Shown piece by piece: positions 22,263 to 31,290 of a DNA stretch of 62,573 nucleotides. The notes beneath the pieces were generated by a model. It searched no databases. It was not told where the DNA came from and was given only the letters and a program-made list of their open reading frames with translations. This stretch comes from an uncultured Clostridia bacterium (GTDB taxonomy: Bacteria; Bacillota; Clostridia; TANB77; CAG-508), in assembly GCA_948530865.1 (NCBI GenBank), contig CAOTKV010000002.1, positions 23,795-86,367 on the forward strand. Direction: 5' to 3'. The translations under genes were made by a program, and so were the position numbers. Position 1 is the first letter of the stretch, and every line of letters starts with the position of its first letter.

Positions 22263-23733
22263 CTAATCTATATCTACCATATTCATTTTTATCACTTTCT
22301 TTTGTTATTTCATTTTCTGAAGTGATTAAATCATACACTCCATAAACATTTCCATTTGATGAATATTGGGTATTTTTTATATAATCTTTTTCATTTACTC
22401 CACCACCAGCATAATGAACTAAATCATTAGAAATTGTTATACTTGCTGAATCTGATATCAATATTACTGCATTTTTTTCATCTTCAGACATTATATCATT
22501 AATTTTATTTTTTGCCGATATAATACTTAGTGTTTGAGCTGGTTTTATTAAAATATTTCCATTTAATGCTTCATTTACTTGAAATTTTGCAATCCAAAAA
22601 CCTGTTATATTATTTGAAGTAAATGAATTTTGTAATTTATAATCTGCTAAAATTCTATTTCTTGTTGTTTTACTTTCTAAATTGTATGTATATTCAATCA
22701 TTGTTTTATTATCAGCAATATTATATACATATCTTGGAATCCAAACCCAATAGTTACCATCTTCTGTTTTAGCATTTGCAAATTTTAATGCATTATTTGC
22801 ATAATTATACCACATTGGATTCTTTTCATCGTCAACAATAACTTCATTTCCTTCATCATCCCAATATATCCCAAACATCCCATTTTGAAGTTTAGGTGGA
22901 TTGCAAAGTTCTATTTGAATTTCAGACATTTTATATTGCACATGATTTACATCTTCTATAAAAAAATTATATATTCCTGAGTTATTTACTGTAAAATATA
23001 CTGTATTTTCTTCTCTTATATATATGTAATCTTGAAATTCTGTACATTTTTTTCGAATTTCATTTTCATCAATATAATAATATACTTCTGCTATTTTAGG
23101 TGCATTTTCACTATTAAATGATACCTTTATTCTCTCTGATAACCCATAATTTTCAACAACTTCAGCAATCGTTATTAATTGGTTCTCAAATATACTTTTA
23201 TTTAATTTATTACCAATTTCACTATCATATTGCCTATATATAATTTTATTTTTAATATCTTTTACTCCATTTTTTTCTATAATATTTCCTGTATAAAAGT
23301 TAACAATTACATTTAAATTTGTATCAATATTAAAATATTTTTTTAAATTTTCTGAATTAAAATAACAATAATTAGATAATATTGAATCTATATTCATATT
23401 CCAATATTTTGTATTTTCATTATTTAAAATATTTATTATTTGATAAAATTCTTTTATATATATATTACTTGCAGAACTTGCATTTACATATCCTAGTTCT
23501 TGCGTATATTCTAAAAAATTTCCTGCTTCATTTACATTATAATTTTCCCAGTTAATATATTCATTTCTTACCTTATTTACATTTTCTTGTATTAATTCCA
23601 TATCATAAATAAATTTTTCTAAACTGACTTTTTTATTCAAGGTTTTATGCGACATATGTAATATAAGTATTACTACAATCAAAATAATAATTATTAATAT
23701 TAAATTATATATTGTTATTGATTTTTTTCTCAT
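22240..23733 (-). CDS. Membrane-anchored extracellular protein with FGE-sulfatase-like end
   Basis: 497 residues. Residues 8-27 are a long hydrophobic segment (I-Y-N-L-I-L-I-I-I-I-L-I-V-V-I) behind R-K-K, either an uncleaved anchor or a pseudopilin-like start. The middle is Asn/Ile-rich strands. From about 290: N-P-M-W-Y-N-Y-A-N-N-A, W-V-W-I-P-R-Y-V-Y, T-G-F-W-I-A-K-F and G-N-V-Y-G-V-Y-D-L, a layout related to formylglycine-generating/SUMF1-like surface domains of uncultured Clostridia. Surface display is likely; ligand unknown. Ends at TGA, showing TGA is a stop here. Confidence 0.6.
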   Translation of the reverse strand: MRKKSITIYNLILIIIILIVVILILHMSHKTLNKKVSLEKFIYDMELIQENVNKVRNEYINWENYNVNEAGNFLEYTQELGYVNASSASNIYIKEFYQIINILNNENTKYWNMNIDSILSNYCYFNSENLKKYFNIDTNLNVIVNFYTGNIIEKNGVKDIKNKIIYRQYDSEIGNKLNKSIFENQLITIAEVVENYGLSERIKVSFNSENAPKIAEVYYYIDENEIRKKCTEFQDYIYIREENTVYFTVNNSGIYNFFIEDVNHVQYKMSEIQIELCNPPKLQNGMFGIYWDDEGNEVIVDDEKNPMWYNYANNALKFANAKTEDGNYWVWIPRYVYNIADNKTMIEYTYNLESKTTRNRILADYKLQNSFTSNNITGFWIAKFQVNEALNGNILIKPAQTLSIISAKNKINDIMSEDEKNAVILISDSASITISNDLVHYAGGGVNEKDYIKNTQYSSNGNVYGVYDLITSENEITKESDKNEYGRYRLVKKAYNN

Positions 23734-23748
23734 ATTTCCTCATAACAG

Positions 23749-23776
23749 AAAAGAGGCAGTTATTTGCCTCTTTTTT
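23749..23776 (-). terminator. Terminator after the cyclophilin gene
   Basis: AAAAGAGGCA pairs with TGCCTCTTTT around a 5-base loop, followed by a T-rich run on the minus strand. Confidence 0.8.
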
Positions 23777-23792
23777 CTTATTTTTTTGGCAA

Positions 23793-24617
23793 TTAATTGT
23801 TAGAATATGAACTCATTAAATTATATAGATATGAACTATAATCAAATGCTTCTTCTACTTGTGGATCATTGTAATTTATTCCATGTGTATCAACTGTTGC
23901 ATTTGAAATTACTGGATAATTTGCAAATGAGTTAATATCAACTTGCTCTGTTTCAGTAACATGACCTTCAGATCCTTCTGTTGATTCTGCTTGTTTCATT
24001 TCTACATTATTATAAATATTTTCTAAAACATCCATTCCTTCTACAATCTTTCCAAAAGCTGCATATGAACCATTTAAGTTACTTGCATTTTCCCCCATCA
24101 TTATTCCTAATTGAGCATTTCCTGAATTATAGCTTTCTTCAGATAATGTTTGAACATATTGTGTATAATCATTTCTAATTAAAGATACTACACCTTTTTC
24201 ATGCATTAATGTATTTTGTTTAAATCCATTTCCTGCAAACTCACCTTTTATTGTGTAATCATAATCATATTCTGATCCTGCTTCTACATTATCAAATATT
24301 AAACTTGTTTTTGGATTTTCTATTTCGCCTTCTGAATTTCTTCCAGCATATAGGCATATTTCATCTTTTCCATAAACTACTTTATTATTATAATAACCTT
24401 TTTCAACTAATCTAATAAAGTTTGCAACTGTATTTGGTGCATATTCTGGATATAATTCCATTTTTACATTTCCATAATCTTTTATTTCAAATGTAACTTC
24501 TGGATGAACATTCCCTTCTGTATTCATTTTTACTACACTATATACTAGACCACCTAGTAATCCTACAACTGCAATTAATATTATTGCCCATATAACAAAT
24601 TGTACTTTTTTACTCAT
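23793..24617 (-). CDS. Membrane-anchored cyclophilin-type peptidyl-prolyl isomerase
   Basis: 274 residues. Membrane segment at about 6-30, then a cyclophilin domain: M-E-L-Y-P-E-Y-A-P-N-T-V-A-N-F-I-R-L, K-G-Y-Y-N-N, F-A-G-N-G-F-K-Q-N-T-L, A-F-G-K-I-V-E-G-M-D-V-L. The classic F-H-R-V block is altered (K-V-V-Y-G-K-D), so activity may be reduced. It should fold secreted proteins outside the membrane. Confidence 0.82.
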   Translation of the reverse strand: MSKKVQFVIWAIILIAVVGLLGGLVYSVVKMNTEGNVHPEVTFEIKDYGNVKMELYPEYAPNTVANFIRLVEKGYYNNKVVYGKDEICLYAGRNSEGEIENPKTSLIFDNVEAGSEYDYDYTIKGEFAGNGFKQNTLMHEKGVVSLIRNDYTQYVQTLSEESYNSGNAQLGIMMGENASNLNGSYAAFGKIVEGMDVLENIYNNVEMKQAESTEGSEGHVTETEQVDINSFANYPVISNATVDTHGINYNDPQVEEAFDYSSYLYNLMSSYSNN

Positions 24618-24650
24618 TTTTTTCTACCTTTCTTTTGCTTAAAAATCTCA

Positions 24651-26018
24651 TTATTTTATGCCAACATATTTCATGGCATCATTTATATTTTTCACACCTA
24701 TTATATCTAATTTAAATTTTTCTTTCAATAGTTTTTTATTACTTTCAGGAATTATACATGTTTTATAACCTAATTTTTCTGCTTCTTTTATACGTTTTTC
24801 AATCATATTAACACTTCTTACTTCTCCTGTAAGTCCAACTTCACCAATTATTGCAATATCTTCTTTTATACTAATATTTTTAAATGTTGATGCAGTTGCA
24901 AGTATTATTCCTAAATCTAATGCTGGCTCATTTACTTTTAAACCACCAACTAAATTTATATATACATCTTGTGAACTTAAATTCATTCCACCACGTTTTT
25001 CTAAAACTGCCATAAGTAAAGTTAATCTATTATAATCAATTCCACTTGCATTTCTTCTTGGCATTCCAAAAACTGTTGGAGTTGATAATGCTTGAAGTTC
25101 AATAACTAATGCACGTGTACCTTCTAAGCTAACTACAATTGATGAACCAGGAGGATTTCCATCTCTTTCTGATATTAGCAATTGAGATGGATTTGTAATT
25201 TCAACAAGCCCTTCATTTTGCATTTCAAACATTCCAATTTCGTTTGTTGAACCAAATCTATTTTTTACTCCTCTTAGAATTCTATATGAAAAATATCTTT
25301 CTCCTTCTAAGTATAGTACAGTATCTACCATATGTTCTAAAACTCTTGGACCTGCTATATTACCATCTTTAGTAACATGTCCAATTATTATAGTAGTAAT
25401 CCCTGTTTGCTTACACATTTTCATTATTCTGGCAGTAATTTCTCTTACTTGACTAACACTTCCTGGAGCAGATGTAATATCATCAGAATACATTGTTTGA
25501 ACAGAATCTATAATAACAAATTTACTTCCAGTATTTTCTAGTGCAACTTCTACATTATCTATATCAGTTTCAGCTAAAAATAGTAAATTATCATTTTTTA
25601 TTCCAAGTCTATCTGCTCTTATTTTTATTTGCTCAGCAGATTCTTCTCCCGAAACATATAGAATCTTACCATCTACTTTTACATTATCACAAATTTGAAG
25701 TATTAAAGTAGATTTTCCAATACCTGGTTCTCCTCCTAAAAGAGTTAATGAACCATTTACAAACCCACCACCTAGAACTCTATCAAGTTCTGCAACTCCT
25801 GTTGCAATTCGCGTAGTAGTTTTCTTCTCAACTTCATTTAATTTTACGATTTCACCCTTAGGCTTATTTTTTTCTTTTGTAGTTCCCTTAGTACCTGTTA
25901 TAGCTTTTTCTTCAATAAATGTATTCCATTCATTACAAGCTGGACATTTGCCAAGCCATTTACTTGACTCATATCCACAGCTATTACAAACAAATACTGT
26001 AGTAGTTTTCTTTGCCAT
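24651..26018 (-). CDS. radA: DNA repair ATPase RadA (Sms)
   Basis: 455 residues. Zinc finger C-N-S-C-G...C-P-A-C at residues 11-29, RecA-like core with G-G-E-P-G-I-G-K-S-T near 92, the RadA motif K-N-R-F-G near 250, and a Lon-protease-like C-terminal domain (V-Y-I-N-L-V-G-G; E-V-G-L-T-G-E-V-R). It drives branch migration in recombination repair. Starts an operon-like run with the cyclophilin gene. Confidence 0.95.
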   Translation of the reverse strand: MAKKTTTVFVCNSCGYESSKWLGKCPACNEWNTFIEEKAITGTKGTTKEKNKPKGEIVKLNEVEKKTTTRIATGVAELDRVLGGGFVNGSLTLLGGEPGIGKSTLILQICDNVKVDGKILYVSGEESAEQIKIRADRLGIKNDNLLFLAETDIDNVEVALENTGSKFVIIDSVQTMYSDDITSAPGSVSQVREITARIMKMCKQTGITTIIIGHVTKDGNIAGPRVLEHMVDTVLYLEGERYFSYRILRGVKNRFGSTNEIGMFEMQNEGLVEITNPSQLLISERDGNPPGSSIVVSLEGTRALVIELQALSTPTVFGMPRRNASGIDYNRLTLLMAVLEKRGGMNLSSQDVYINLVGGLKVNEPALDLGIILATASTFKNISIKEDIAIIGEVGLTGEVRSVNMIEKRIKEAEKLGYKTCIIPESNKKLLKEKFKLDIIGVKNINDAMKYVGIK

Positions 26019-26060
26019 TTTACATTCCTTTCTGCCCTAAAACTAACGTTCCCAAGTTGG

Positions 26061-27959
26061 TTATATTAATCCCTTTTCTATAAGTTTTTGTATTGTAATT
26101 ATATACATTGCATGACTCCATGTTAAACCTATTACCCAACATGGTTTCATTGTTTCATTATCAACTTGTTCTCCTAAGAATCCATGTTCTGATGATGAAT
26201 TTACAACAAAATTGAAACATTCTAATGCTTTTTCTACATCACCAGTTTCTAAATAATACCATGATATCCATAAAGTTACAATAGGCCATGGATTTTTTCC
26301 TCCCATATAGCCATCATTTTCATATCTTACATAACCTCCTGTATAGGTTCTTATTGTATTATTTATTTCATTTATTGTGTTTTGCACTCTAATATCTTCT
26401 TTAGAAAACATTTTAAATGGAACTACACTTCCTACAATACTCATATCTACTCTTCTATCTACTGCATTTCTAACATAGGAATTTCTGTTATTATCATAAA
26501 ATGTAGAATCACAATATCTTTTTATTTCTTCTGATTTATTTTGCAATTTTTCTATTTGATTTGATATAAATTCAATTTTTGGTTTATCATCATTATATAA
26601 CTCTTGAACTTCTTGATATATTTTTATCATTGATTTAAATGCTGCAAATATTGCTGATATTGAATATAATGAATATCCTTCGAATTCTTCCCATAAATCA
26701 TAACTATATCCCATTTGATTTATATCTTGCAATATATCATCAATATATTTCTCTAAAAACATAATAGCTTTTTCAAACATTTCTAAGTTTTCTTTTAAAA
26801 ATATTTTATCTTTTGTAACTTTGTAATGAGCATATGCTCCAAACACTACACTAGCAGTTTCATCAATTTGATATCCCCAAGAAGGCGCTAAATTTCCATC
26901 TGTATAAAAACGTTGCTCCCACATTCCATTATCATATTGAGTCATTTTACAAAATTTAGAATAAAATTTATCTGTATATTCTTTCATTCCAACAACATCA
27001 AATGCTTCAGTTATAAATGCAGCATCTCTTGGCCAACAAAATGAATATCTTCCACATTTAGTTTTGTTTTCATCAATTTCAATACCTGCTGAAATTCCTC
27101 CTGTTTTTTCATTTATCAATAGTTCAAAAAGTAAAATACTTCTATTATAAATAGTTTTTATTTTTTCGCTTAAATTTCTATCATTTATATTTAAAATATC
27201 ATGCTCTTTTACATAGTTATTCCAATAATTATTTGTTTCAATTTCCAAATTTTCAACATTCAAATTTTTTATTCTTTCAATTTCATCATCTATTCTAAGA
27301 ACATCTATTTTTGAATTTTCATTTACATATACAAATAAAGTGATTTCCTTTTCTGTTCCTGGGACAATTTTATTCATATCATAGTTTATTGCAGAATCAC
27401 TAGACATACCTATATAATCTTTTCCATTTATTATCCCTGTGTGAAAATTATTTATTGCTCCATTTACTTGTCTTCTATAAATTTCTTTTCTTGAAAATGT
27501 ACAAACTGAATAATCATGATTATATTGTATTAATGTATCATTTTTTGTATATCCACTTGTATCATTATTTAGATTAGTTAAAGCTTTTGAATAAACTAAA
27601 AAGTTGATATTTAAATCTATTTCATTTTCATTTTTTATAATATATTTCTTTATTAGAACATTTTCATTTATTGGAACAAAATCTGTTTGAGTAATTCTTA
27701 CTTTAAAATAAGAATTATAAATTTCTGTTTTTAATATATTTGTATTTTCAATATATTCTTGTGAATAGCTGTTGTTTATATCATCATGTAAATAAATTAA
27801 TGCTGAATCATTTACTTTTATTCCAGTATGAAATTTATCTATAAATTGTTTATAATCAGCTGCTCCATATAATAAACGTAACAGTTCTCCTTTACTTGTA
27901 AAACTTGCTTTTAAATATTTATTTCCAACTAGTCCTTCATTCAAATATTTTGTTTGCAT
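26061..27959 (-). CDS. Glycoside hydrolase family 15 (glucoamylase-like)
   Basis: 632 residues. An N-terminal beta-sandwich (1-250) and an alpha/alpha barrel: G-R-Y-S-F-C-W-P-R-D-A-A-F near 315, M-W-E-Q-R-F-Y-T-D-G, Q-I-D-E-T-A, Y-D-L-W-E-E-F-E-G and, late, W-P-I-V-T-L-W-I-S-W with W-V-I-G-L-T-W-S-H. The W-E-E acidic residue and the final E-H-G-F-L-G-E-Q fit the GH15 catalytic pair. No signal peptide, so it likely trims storage or imported alpha-glucans in the cytoplasm. Followed by a long palindrome. Confidence 0.82.
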   Translation of the reverse strand: MQTKYLNEGLVGNKYLKASFTSKGELLRLLYGAADYKQFIDKFHTGIKVNDSALIYLHDDINNSYSQEYIENTNILKTEIYNSYFKVRITQTDFVPINENVLIKKYIIKNENEIDLNINFLVYSKALTNLNNDTSGYTKNDTLIQYNHDYSVCTFSRKEIYRRQVNGAINNFHTGIINGKDYIGMSSDSAINYDMNKIVPGTEKEITLFVYVNENSKIDVLRIDDEIERIKNLNVENLEIETNNYWNNYVKEHDILNINDRNLSEKIKTIYNRSILLFELLINEKTGGISAGIEIDENKTKCGRYSFCWPRDAAFITEAFDVVGMKEYTDKFYSKFCKMTQYDNGMWEQRFYTDGNLAPSWGYQIDETASVVFGAYAHYKVTKDKIFLKENLEMFEKAIMFLEKYIDDILQDINQMGYSYDLWEEFEGYSLYSISAIFAAFKSMIKIYQEVQELYNDDKPKIEFISNQIEKLQNKSEEIKRYCDSTFYDNNRNSYVRNAVDRRVDMSIVGSVVPFKMFSKEDIRVQNTINEINNTIRTYTGGYVRYENDGYMGGKNPWPIVTLWISWYYLETGDVEKALECFNFVVNSSSEHGFLGEQVDNETMKPCWVIGLTWSHAMYIITIQKLIEKGLI

Positions 27960-27974
27960 ATTTTTTTCTCCTTA

Positions 27975-28040
27975 GTGAAATTTAGGGACGCTCGAAAAGT
28001 TTCATATGCATGAAATTTTTCGAGCGTCCCTAAATTTCAC
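27975..28040. repeat. 66-bp palindrome, REP-like
   Basis: Arms 27975-28005 and 28010-28040 (31 nt) are complementary with one mismatch, with a 4-base centre. The outer part GTGAAATTTAGGGACG also forms the rplS terminator at 18002-18031. It lies between two leftward genes and has the form of a mobile REP/MITE hairpin. Confidence 0.8.
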
Positions 28041-28057
28041 ACAATCCTCAAAGTTGC

Positions 28058-29711
28058 CTATTTCATTAGGTTTTGAATTTGAGTTTGTATTTCTTTTACT
28101 CTTTCTTCTAATGTTTTTAAGTCACTGTCTTGTGTTTCAATATTTTTCTTCATAATTACATTTTCAAAATCAGAAATATCTTCTTTTAGGCTTTCAATTC
28201 TTTCAAGTAAATCTAAACGTTTAAATTCTTTCTTGTAAGCTGTAATTTCTCTTGATTCTGATAATAATTGTGGTTCATCTCCTATTAGTTCATAAGTATT
28301 TCCAAATTCTGGAATTGTAACTTTACATTCTGAAGTTTCTTCAATTTTTTGTTTTAAAACTTCTTGACCTGTTGGTTCTCCATGAACTAAGAATATATGT
28401 TTTGGTGGATTTGTAAATGAATAAATAAAGTTCAAAAGCCAAGTTTGATCTGCATGGCCTGAATATCCTTCAATATATTCTATTCTTGCATTTACAGCAA
28501 TTTCTTCGCCAAATATTTTAACTTTTTCTGCGCCTTCTACAATACTTCTACCTAATGTTCCTGGAGCTTGATATCCAACAAACAGTATTGTACTATTTGG
28601 ATTCCATAAATTATGTTTTAAATGATGTTTAATTCTACCAACTTCACACATACCACTTGCAGACAAAATAATTGATGGTCTAAAGTCCTCATTTAATGCT
28701 TTAGATTCATCTGCTGTTTGTGTAAATTGTAACCCTGCAAATTCTAAAGGATTATCTCCTCTTTTTATTTTTTCTTGAATTTCATCTTCAAATAAATCTG
28801 TATTTTTCTTAAATACTTCTGTTGCTGAAATTGCAAGTGGACTATCTACATATACTGGTACATTCATTATTTTCTCATATTTTCTAGCAAATTCAGGATC
28901 ATTCTTTCCCAAATCATCTTTTAATTTATCTAGTTCATATAAAATTTCTTGAGTTCTTCCAACTGCAAATGAAGGAATTATAACTCTTCCGCCATTATCT
29001 AATGTTTCTGCAACTATATCTAAAAACATTTTTGCTTTTTCATCATTTCTTACATGTAATCTATTTCCATATGTTGATTCCATTATTAAATAATCTGCAT
29101 TACTTATCATTGTTGGAGAATCTAATAACGGTAAATCATTATTTCCTAAGTCTCCTGTAAATACTGCTTTTGTTGTTTTTCCATTTTCAGTTGCCCAAAT
29201 TTCTATAATGGCAGATCCTAACATATGTCCTGCATCATTAAATCTTACACTTATATTATCATCAATTTCGACTATATCATCATATTGAACTGGCTCGAAA
29301 ATTTCTAAACACTTATATGCTTCTTCTGCTGTATAAAGTGGTGGAAGTGGATCTAAAGCCTCTCTCATTCTCTTTTTATTCTTCCAAGCAATTTCAATTT
29401 CTTGTATATGTCCACTATCTGGCAACATTATTTCGCATAAATCACAAGTTGCTTTTGTAGCATATATTTTTCCTCTAAAACCTTCATTATATAATTTAGG
29501 AATTCTTCCTGAATGATCTATATGAGCATGTGTTAATAACATAAAATCTATTTCATTAACATTGAATGCAAATGGATCTGAATTTTCTAATTCTTCTGTT
29601 ACTTTTCCTTGATACATTCCACAGTCAACTAAAAACTTTTTTCCGTGCTGCCTCAACTAAAAAGTTTGAACCTGTTACAGTTTTTGTAGCGCCTAAAAAT
29701 GTTATTTTCAT
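28058..29711 (-). CDS. Beta-CASP metallo-beta-lactamase ribonuclease, joined across a CGGA +1 site
   Basis: The true start is ATG 29709-29711 (GGAGG 9 bases upstream), giving M-K-I-T-F-L-G-A-T-K-T-V-T-G-S-N-F-L-V-E then A-A. CGG follows at 29645-29643; the straight frame hits TGA four codons later. With CGGA as Gly, A-A-G-K-K-F-L-V-D-C-G-M-Y-Q-G restores the family N-terminus, for 550 residues in total. Metal motif L-T-H-A-H-I-D-H at residues 60-66, beta-CASP blocks A-V-G-R-T-Q-E and S-A-S-G-M-C-E-V-G-R, and G-Y-S-G-H-A-D-Q. Related to CPSF-like RNases. A C-terminal coiled coil is added. Without the shift neither the start nor the N-terminal strand is connected. Confidence 0.88.
29642..29645 (-). 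other. CGGA +1 site in the beta-CASP nuclease gene
   Basis: Context GCA-CGGA-AAA at codon 23, very early in the gene, so decoding efficiency would set the whole protein level. Gly before K-K/x-x-L-V-D-C-G is the usual family residue. Confidence 0.8.
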
Positions 29712-29724
29712 AAATGTTCCTCCA

Positions 29725-31251
29725 CTAATTAAAAATTTTTATCTTTCTATTTTTCTTTACTTCTAATATATTTTTTACAACTTCAATTTTCTTTTTACCT
29801 TGTTTTTCAAAAACATCTTTATCAAAAACTTTTATAATTATTCCATCATCATCTGTATCTAAAGATATTTTGGTTTCTTCAAGATTTATAATTTTTGTAT
29901 CTAGTGCATATTTTATAATTTCAAAATTCAAATTTATATCCATACTAATTATCTTTATTGCACCAATTTTACACATACTTGTTATTGCTTTTTTTAAGAC
30001 TTTATCAAAGTATTCATTTATTTCTTCTACATCAAGAATAGTTCCAATTTTTCCTACTTTTAATCTGCTATAATATCTTAATTGATATATAATATCAATT
30101 ATTTCATCTCTTGTTTTCATTTTTGATAATTTTCTATCAATAAAATATAAAAATTGTTTTTGTAGCTTTATAAAAACATCATCTAAATTTTCTCTGCAAT
30201 TATATACTTCTGTTGTTTCCATTAAAAGATTCTTTTCTTTTATAAAATTAGATGGAATTAACAAAAATGAAATTTCAGATATTTCTTGCATATATCTATC
30301 TCTTTCTTTTTCAATTAACTTTTTATATTTTTTTAAAGATTGTACTTTTTTATTGTTACCCGCTAATTTAGAATTTGCTTTTATATATTCTTTTTCTAAT
30401 ACTTTTGGATCATTTAATGCAAAATCTATTCTTTCGATTTTTTTATTTAACTTATTTTTTTTATTTTTGCAATCTTCTAAAAACTTAACTTTATCATTCA
30501 TTTTTCTTAGTTTTTGTTTTTGCAATTTTAAAGTTTCATTAAGTCTTTCACGATCTTTTCCTTTAGTTTTTAAATATAAAACTTTATATAAAGTTTTTAT
30601 ATATCTATCATTTGCAGTAAAAACTTTTATATATTTTTTTGCTTCTTGCAAAAAATCTCTTCTTGTAGAACCATAAGTTCTCCATTCATATAAAAATTTT
30701 TCACCTAATATTACTAATAAATTTTGATATACTATATTATCAATATAGTTGTATTGTTCATCTTCTGATATATCCCATGACCAACCATTAAAATCTTTTA
30801 GAATTTCAAGATTATTAGTATTGTAACCATTTACTAATGAATTTTGCATTGCATCTTTTAATGCATTTTCTTGATTGATATAAAAATATTTTGGTGAAAT
30901 ATCTGAAATTGCATATAACAAAGCTACTTCTGTTGGGTATGTTAATATACTTCTTTCTTTTTCATTTGTTAGTGCTCTTAATTTATGTTTCATAAGCATT
31001 TTAGCCTGATCGGAATCAGGCTCTACAGTTTTTATATTATCACAATATAATCGAATTACTTCAATTATTTCATTTAATAAATCTTCTTTGCTTCTTACAC
31101 ATCTTTTTACTTCATAAAAATCTGGATAAGATGTTTCTATTTTATAAATCATATTTAATAAGAGATTTTTTATATTAGACGAAAAGTATTTACTATCTAA
31201 TACTTCATCTAATTGTGCATTATAATCCTTTAATTTAGAAAATAAACTCAA
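29725..31251 (-). CDS. Conserved hypothetical protein with central coiled coil, 508 aa
   Basis: Not recognised. The N-terminal 190 residues look like a helical domain (D-G-D-G-like loops absent; G-W-S-W-D-I-S near 165). A basic coiled coil spans about 215-330 (L-K-L-Q-K-Q-K-L-R-K-M-N-D). The C-terminal domain is mixed, ending with strands (S-L-D-T-D-D-D-G-I-I-I-K-V-F). No signal peptide or membrane segment. It sits between the beta-CASP nuclease and ftsK, 13 bases upstream of the former, so co-expression is likely. Confidence 0.55.
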   Translation of the reverse strand: MSLFSKLKDYNAQLDEVLDSKYFSSNIKNLLLNMIYKIETSYPDFYEVKRCVRSKEDLLNEIIEVIRLYCDNIKTVEPDSDQAKMLMKHKLRALTNEKERSILTYPTEVALLYAISDISPKYFYINQENALKDAMQNSLVNGYNTNNLEILKDFNGWSWDISEDEQYNYIDNIVYQNLLVILGEKFLYEWRTYGSTRRDFLQEAKKYIKVFTANDRYIKTLYKVLYLKTKGKDRERLNETLKLQKQKLRKMNDKVKFLEDCKNKKNKLNKKIERIDFALNDPKVLEKEYIKANSKLAGNNKKVQSLKKYKKLIEKERDRYMQEISEISFLLIPSNFIKEKNLLMETTEVYNCRENLDDVFIKLQKQFLYFIDRKLSKMKTRDEIIDIIYQLRYYSRLKVGKIGTILDVEEINEYFDKVLKKAITSMCKIGAIKIISMDINLNFEIIKYALDTKIINLEETKISLDTDDDGIIIKVFDKDVFEKQGKKKIEVVKNILEVKKNRKIKIFN

Positions 31252-31290
31252 AATTCTATTCCTCCTATTAATTTTTTCTTTTGTTTTTTC

